From assembly GCA_025998575.1 (NCBI GenBank), contig BNWD01000028.1, forward strand, positions 1 to 8,839: a DNA stretch of 8,839 nucleotides, in the 5' to 3' direction. Source of the stretch: Alphaproteobacteria bacterium (GTDB taxonomy: Bacteria > Pseudomonadota > Alphaproteobacteria > RUG11792). This document shows, piece by piece, positions 5,951-8,839 of the stretch; position 1 is the first letter of the stretch; every line of letters begins with the position of its first letter. A program made the position numbers and the translations under genes. Below the pieces are notes generated by a model. It did not search any database. It saw nothing but the letters and a program-made list of their open reading frames with translations, and was not told the origin of the DNA.

Positions 5951-6301
5951 TCATGAAATAGATAGTGGTTTATAAGAACTTATTGCAATATCGTTGCTGT
6001 CATAAATATTCTTCAATATCTGAAGAAGAGCCAGATGAATATCCTTCGGTACTTTCTCAGGATCATCGCAGATACCTGCAATATATTCAATTTCAACAGT
6101 AGGCTCTGCTTTTGTATTTCTATTATTTTTTACAGAACAAATCTCCACAACTGGTTGCATAGGAAGGCATATCTTCGAAGAATAATCGTTGTAAACATAT
6201 CTATACTTCTTTTTCAGAATAGACTTTTCTGTTTTCTTCTCGAAAGTTTCAGTAGCAATATCTAACGCACTAAATTGCGATTTCTCTATAATTTTATTCA
6301 T
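5951..6301 (-). CDS. Shortened gp6-like head-tail connector (phage or gene transfer agent type)
   Basis: The family (phage conserved protein related to phiE125 gp8, HK97 gp6 and RcGTA g6) forms the ring joining capsid portal to tail. Seen here: residues about 10-40, ALDIATETFEKKTEKSILKK then YRYVYNDY, match the usual helix-plus-strand segment. Next comes LPMQPVVEICSV (46-57), which matches the family's LPxxPVxxVxSV strand. Then VEIEYIAGICDDPEKVPKDI (69-88), and a final helix ALLQILKNIYDSNDI (90-104). Against a usual length of about 180-200, this one has 116 residues; it lacks the N-terminal AK-LR-helix region and much of the middle. AAGGA about nine bases before the ATG supports this start. 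No other capsid or tail gene is in view, so it is probably a remnant or a repurposed small protein. It lies 91 bases after dusB, behind a terminator-like hairpin. Confidence 0.65.
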   Translation of the reverse strand: MNKIIEKSQFSALDIATETFEKKTEKSILKKKYRYVYNDYSSKICLPMQPVVEICSVKNNRNTKAEPTVEIEYIAGICDDPEKVPKDIHLALLQILKNIYDSNDIAISSYKPLSIS

Positions 6302-6345
6302 TTTCTTTTTCCTTCTTTAGTATGAATTTTTTAGATTAAATTTTT

Positions 6346-6373
6346 TGAAAAACATCAGCAAAACCCTGCTGAT
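6346..6373 (-). terminator. Intrinsic terminator-like hairpin after dusB
   Basis: On the minus strand, ATCAGCA-GGGTTT-TGCTGAT (6373-6354) forms a perfect 7-bp stem followed by GTTTTTC. It begins 20 bases after the dusB stop and ends before the gp6-like gene, so it probably closes the tRNA-tssG-dusB unit. Confidence 0.6.
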
Positions 6374-6392
6374 ATTTATATGATATTATAAT

Positions 6393-7352
6393 TTATTCGA
6401 AAATTATATTGAGCAATTCGGAGATCTCATTTTTTGAGCTGAGGTCATTTATTTGCTGTCTATATTTCGACGCGTTATACGTTCCCTTGCAATAAAACAT
6501 CAAAACCTTTCGGATGAGCCTGACTGCAGTTTCTTCCTCATAAAAATCGAACATATATTTTATATGTTTTTGCGCAAAATTTAATTTAAATTTCTGATTA
6601 ATTTCAATAGTATTTGATATATTTTCCATATAATTATGGACGATTTGCAATATCCACGGGCTACCGAGAGCGCCTCTACCGATCATGATTCCGTCCGCTT
6701 GGCTTTCGAGAAGAGCCGCCTTTGCTGACTCGATATCGACGATGTCTCCGTTTGCGATAACAGGGATTTTGACAAGCTCTTTGACTTTCCGTATATTCGC
6801 CCAATTGGCCGTTCCTGAATAAAATTGACTTCTCGTTCGCCCATGAACCGTTATCATTTTTATGCCTGAATTTTCAGCTATTTGAGCGATTTTTGAAGCG
6901 TTTTTATTCTCCAAATCCCATCCCAATCTGATCTTCAAACTAACTGGAATTTTGACGGAATTGACTACAGATTCCAGGATTTTTGCGGCCAGGATTTCGT
7001 TTTTCATCAATGCCGATCCGGACTCAGATTTGACGACTTTTTTAACAGGGCAGCCCATATTTATGTCCAGAAACCGAGCTCCTAAATCCGCGCAGAGTTT
7101 CGCGGCATCTGCCATAACAACTGGGTCGGCGCCAACGATTTGGACGGCTGTGAAGTCGTCCGTTCCTTCGAGCATTTTGTGAGTTCTTTTGACGTGCCTG
7201 ATCATTGCCTGGCTTGCGATCATCTCGCTAAACATCAAGAAATCGCCAAATTCCCTAGTGATTTTTCTGAATGGCAAGTCTGTGACTCCAGCCATAGGCG
7301 CCAATATAACGCGGCTTTTCAGGCTTATTTTGCCAAGTTTAAGGTTTGCCAT
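6393..7352 (-). CDS. dusB: tRNA-dihydrouridine synthase B
   Basis: This is an FMN-dependent enzyme that reduces specific uridines in the tRNA D-loop to dihydrouridine, using NADPH. Taking the ATG at 7352 gives 319 residues and begins at the conserved strand (MANLKLGKI, then [13 protein letters not shown] at 18-29). An upstream in-frame ATG at 7400 would add 16 residues lying over the previous gene. Visible motifs: catalytic cysteine C101 in [10 protein letters not shown]; the conserved lysine near K140 in [21 protein letters not shown] (169-180); FMN-phosphate site IANGDI (199-204) and [13 protein letters not shown] (223-235). A C-terminal helical tRNA-binding domain follows from about 255. 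There is no Shine-Dalgarno. The start overlaps the previous gene's stop by 14 bases, suggesting translational coupling. The gene looks complete. The partner genes (tssG and an unknown) are not its usual company. Confidence 0.95.
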   Translation of the reverse strand: MANLKLGKISLKSRVILAPMAGVTDLPFRKITREFGDFLMFSEMIASQAMIRHVKRTHKMLEGTDDFTAVQIVGADPVVMADAAKLCADLGARFLDINMGCPVKKVVKSESGSALMKNEILAAKILESVVNSVKIPVSLKIRLGWDLENKNASKIAQIAENSGIKMITVHGRTRSQFYSGTANWANIRKVKELVKIPVIANGDIVDIESAKAALLESQADGIMIGRGALGSPWILQIVHNYMENISNTIEINQKFKLNFAQKHIKYMFDFYEEETAVRLIRKVLMFYCKGTYNASKYRQQINDLSSKNEISELLNIIFE

Positions 7353-7668
7353 TTTGAATAAAAAACGTGAACAAAGAGTCTCTGACAGACGTCGCAGCAT
7401 CGTTTTTGCCGGCTTTTATGAGCAGCTCATTTAGGAATATTTTTAAGAAAATTTTTCTCATTTTTTCTGATGAAAGCCCTGAATATATTGCCTTTCGTTG
7501 GAGAATTCTGTGAATCAGCATTGCGTCTCCTGTCGCTTCTTTCTCATTTATTCCATCGAGCAAAGAAACGTTTCTGAACTTCTTTGGAGCCTCAGAAGCT
7601 GGCTTTTTCGCTTTTTCTGGAGTTGCACTGTGCTTTTCTCCAAAAATGTCATTTTGCATTATGTTCAT
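7339..7668 (-). CDS. Unknown 109-residue protein between tssG and dusB
   Basis: I do not recognise the family. The ATG at 7668 lies two bases after the tssG stop, and the TAA overlaps the dusB start by 14 bases, so it is embedded in the operon. A second ATG at 7659 is also possible. The N-terminal 30 residues are polar and rich in Lys, Ala, Pro and Glu ([17 protein letters not shown]), probably disordered. The rest (about 40-109) is predicted by eye to be helical, with amphipathic stretches [17 protein letters not shown] and [18 protein letters not shown]. There is no signal peptide, transmembrane helix or cysteine. It does not resemble TssE or TssB. Tight packing behind tssG suggests a T6SS-associated accessory role, but this is inference from position only. 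Confidence 0.75.
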   Translation of the reverse strand: MNIMQNDIFGEKHSATPEKAKKPASEAPKKFRNVSLLDGINEKEATGDAMLIHRILQRKAIYSGLSSEKMRKIFLKIFLNELLIKAGKNDAATSVRDSLFTFFIQNGKP

Positions 7669-7670
7669 GA

Positions 7671-8723
7671 CTATATTATGACAGAAAATCCAGTGTTTTT
7701 AAATGTGTGCCAGCCCATCAGAAACGAGTCTTTATTTAGCCTGTTTATACCGTTCAAATACGTCGCGTTGACATAACATTTATCCAAATTAAAATGTAAA
7801 TTGACCGAAATTCCAAATGGAACGTAGCTCTTTATTATGTCTTTGAGCTTCTCTAGAGGGGAGACTTTCTGATCGAGAGCGGACATTTTTGGTAAAAATT
7901 TCATATAGTTTTCAAAATTAAGCGGGCCTATGAAAATGTCTATTCCTTCCATTTGATTCCAAACTTTGTTGCCCAAAAACGAATCTTTTCCTAAAGAATT
8001 ATATTGACTTCTAGATTTCCCAATAGCCGTTTGATACCTATCGTCGATTTCATTAAACTTCCCAGAGAACTGTTTTATTCTCACTTTTGATTCGCAAAAA
8101 TTTGATAAAATTATTCTTAAATTTTCGCTTGATCTAGTTTTTTTCCAGAACAGATTTTGACATGAAATTTTCAATTGTTCAGGAATTCCTGAGCCTTTTA
8201 ATTTGTCTTTTTTTCCAAAATCTATTCCAGACAACGCGAACATTATATTTCCGATCGCTGAGTTTTCAATTGGGGCAGACAAGCAAGAGATGTCGTGTGT
8301 TTTTAAAAACAGGTATCGCAATGCGAGGAATCTGTCATTGAAAATGTCGAAAAAATCGATAACTGCATTCTTGGATTCTCTGTTATATAGGATATATTCT
8401 TCGGCATAATTGTCTGGGAATGGGCTTTCGATTCCGACTATTCCTCCAATATTTGCAATTATTTCGACTGCATAGTCCTTGACGCCTTCGACGCATTTTA
8501 TATCGCAATATTTTGAACAAAAGTTTATGGAACTTTTAAACGAAATATCCATATTATTTATCGAAATATTTCTTAAATTTTGGGATGCAAGAGCTATGTC
8601 AACTGCTTTTGAGAAAGAGAATTTTTCTGGGGAAAATATCAATTGATCTATTAGGGTTTTTTGAGTTGGATTCAATTGCTTAGGTTTTTCAGGAGGCTTT
8701 TTTTTAGAGAAAAATTTAAACAT
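7671..8723 (-). CDS. tssG: Type VI secretion baseplate subunit TssG
   Basis: TssG (ImpH/VasB family) forms the wedge of the T6SS baseplate together with TssF and TssE, recruiting the baseplate to the membrane complex. The 350-residue product carries the family landmarks: GIVGIESPFPDNYAEEYI (95-112, cf. GLFGPxGPLPxHLTEY); FFDIFNDRFLALRYLF (124-139, cf. FLDxFHHRLLxLFYR); ENLRIILSNFCESKVRIKQF (200-219); LGKDSFLGNKVWNQMEGIDI with the following GPL..YMKFLP (244-278); and MGWHTFK near the C terminus (336-342, cf. LGWTTWL). The frame is open to 8765, but the extra N-terminal residues (MVQIQPPQP) are the translated 3' end of the tRNA gene, so the ATG at 8723 is the right start. It lies 15 bases after the tRNA and has no Shine-Dalgarno. 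The N terminus is lysine-rich. The gene appears complete; other tss genes are not in view. Confidence 0.9.
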   Translation of the reverse strand: MFKFFSKKKPPEKPKQLNPTQKTLIDQLIFSPEKFSFSKAVDIALASQNLRNISINNMDISFKSSINFCSKYCDIKCVEGVKDYAVEIIANIGGIVGIESPFPDNYAEEYILYNRESKNAVIDFFDIFNDRFLALRYLFLKTHDISCLSAPIENSAIGNIMFALSGIDFGKKDKLKGSGIPEQLKISCQNLFWKKTRSSENLRIILSNFCESKVRIKQFSGKFNEIDDRYQTAIGKSRSQYNSLGKDSFLGNKVWNQMEGIDIFIGPLNFENYMKFLPKMSALDQKVSPLEKLKDIIKSYVPFGISVNLHFNLDKCYVNATYLNGINRLNKDSFLMGWHTFKNTGFSVII

Positions 8724-8738
8724 TAACCAGAAGAAAAT

Positions 8739-8815
8739 TGGTTGCGGGGGCTGGATTTGAACCAACGGCCTTCAGGTTATGAGCCTGACGAGCTACCAAG
8801 CTGCTCTACCCCGCT
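8739..8815 (-). tRNA. Initiator tRNA-fMet (anticodon CAT), CCA encoded
   Basis: The 77-base minus-strand gene folds as a standard cloverleaf, with anticodon CAT at 8781-8779 and encoded CCA (8741-8739). Initiator hallmarks are present: the 1:72 position is unpaired, the D-stem has A11:U24, and the anticodon stem ends in G:C pairs at 30:40 and 31:39 next to loop CTCATAA. Two departures from the E. coli form are visible: position 1 is A instead of C (giving A1:A72), and the 29:41 pair is A:U instead of G:C, so only two of the three consecutive G:C pairs remain. An A:U at 29:41 has been described in some other bacterial initiators, including rhizobial and mycoplasmal ones. Confidence 0.95.
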
Positions 8816-8830
8816 TCAACAATCGATTTC

Positions 8831-8836
8831 ATTATA
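8831..8836 (-). promoter_or_regulatory. -10 box of the tRNA-fMet / tssG transcription unit
   Basis: A perfect TATAAT on the minus strand (8836-8831) lies 15 bases before the tRNA. With a start about seven bases after it (near 8824), the tRNA leader would be eight or nine bases. The -35 region would lie beyond the window edge. No other promoter is evident between the tRNA and dusB, so this may drive tssG and its followers too. Confidence 0.65.
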
Positions 8837-8839
8837 GCC

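Noticed and set aside
7353..7400. Sixteen-residue N-terminal extension of DusB
   Set aside because: The family begins near the first beta strand, which the ATG at 7352 supplies; the extension lacks a Shine-Dalgarno and deepens the overlap with the previous gene.
7140..7776. Plus-strand ORFs opposite dusB, the 109-residue gene and tssG
   Set aside because: They are antisense shadows of well-supported genes, without start signals or family features.
8724..8765. N-terminal extension of TssG beginning MVQIQPPQP
   Set aside because: These codons lie over the 3' end of the tRNA-fMet gene; this peptide is a familiar artefact of translating tRNA ends. The start at 8723 is preferred.

Overview
The window looks like a piece of an AT-rich alphaproteobacterial chromosome, most likely from a host- or protist-associated lineage (Holosporales or Rickettsiales-like). 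This is an inference. It rests on the low GC, the low gene density (about 5 of 8.8 kb plausibly coding), broken genes and duplicated gene fragments, an isolated protein resembling a gene-transfer-agent/phage connector, and a type VI secretion (T6SS) baseplate gene among core genes.

Left part (1-1550): a gene-poor stretch holds repeat R1, read on the minus strand and carrying promoter-like boxes. It is followed by a secreted cysteine-rich protein of unknown function (729-1247), whose reading frame appears to continue one base out of register to 1515, so it is probably frameshifted.

Middle (1550-4340): the intact DNA repair gene uvrC (2516-4339) is preceded by a cascade of copies of its own promoter and 5' end. 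One dispersed copy (1569-1728) has lost the start codon. A 203/204-bp tandem repeat (2151-2557) contains a second promoter and start codon that open a 59-residue decoy ORF ending 24 bases before uvrC. The uvrC promoter lies so close to the ATG that the message would be almost leaderless.

Repeat-rich gap (4340-5950): no convincing gene. It holds two copies (S1, S2) of an 85-bp repeat, two more copies (R2, R3) of the promoter-plus-palindrome repeat, a GC-rich 101-base sequence that folds on paper into a compact four-way cloverleaf (5668-5768), a second inverted repeat next to it, and a decayed fragment of the neighbouring connector gene.

Right part (5951-8839), all on the minus strand: initiator tRNA-fMet with its -10 box at the window edge; tssG 15 bases downstream; a 109-residue unknown protein two bases further on; dusB overlapping that by 14 bases; a terminator-like hairpin; then a shortened gp6-like head-tail connector gene. 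The first four are packed as a single transcription unit, linking translation initiation, a T6SS baseplate part and tRNA modification.
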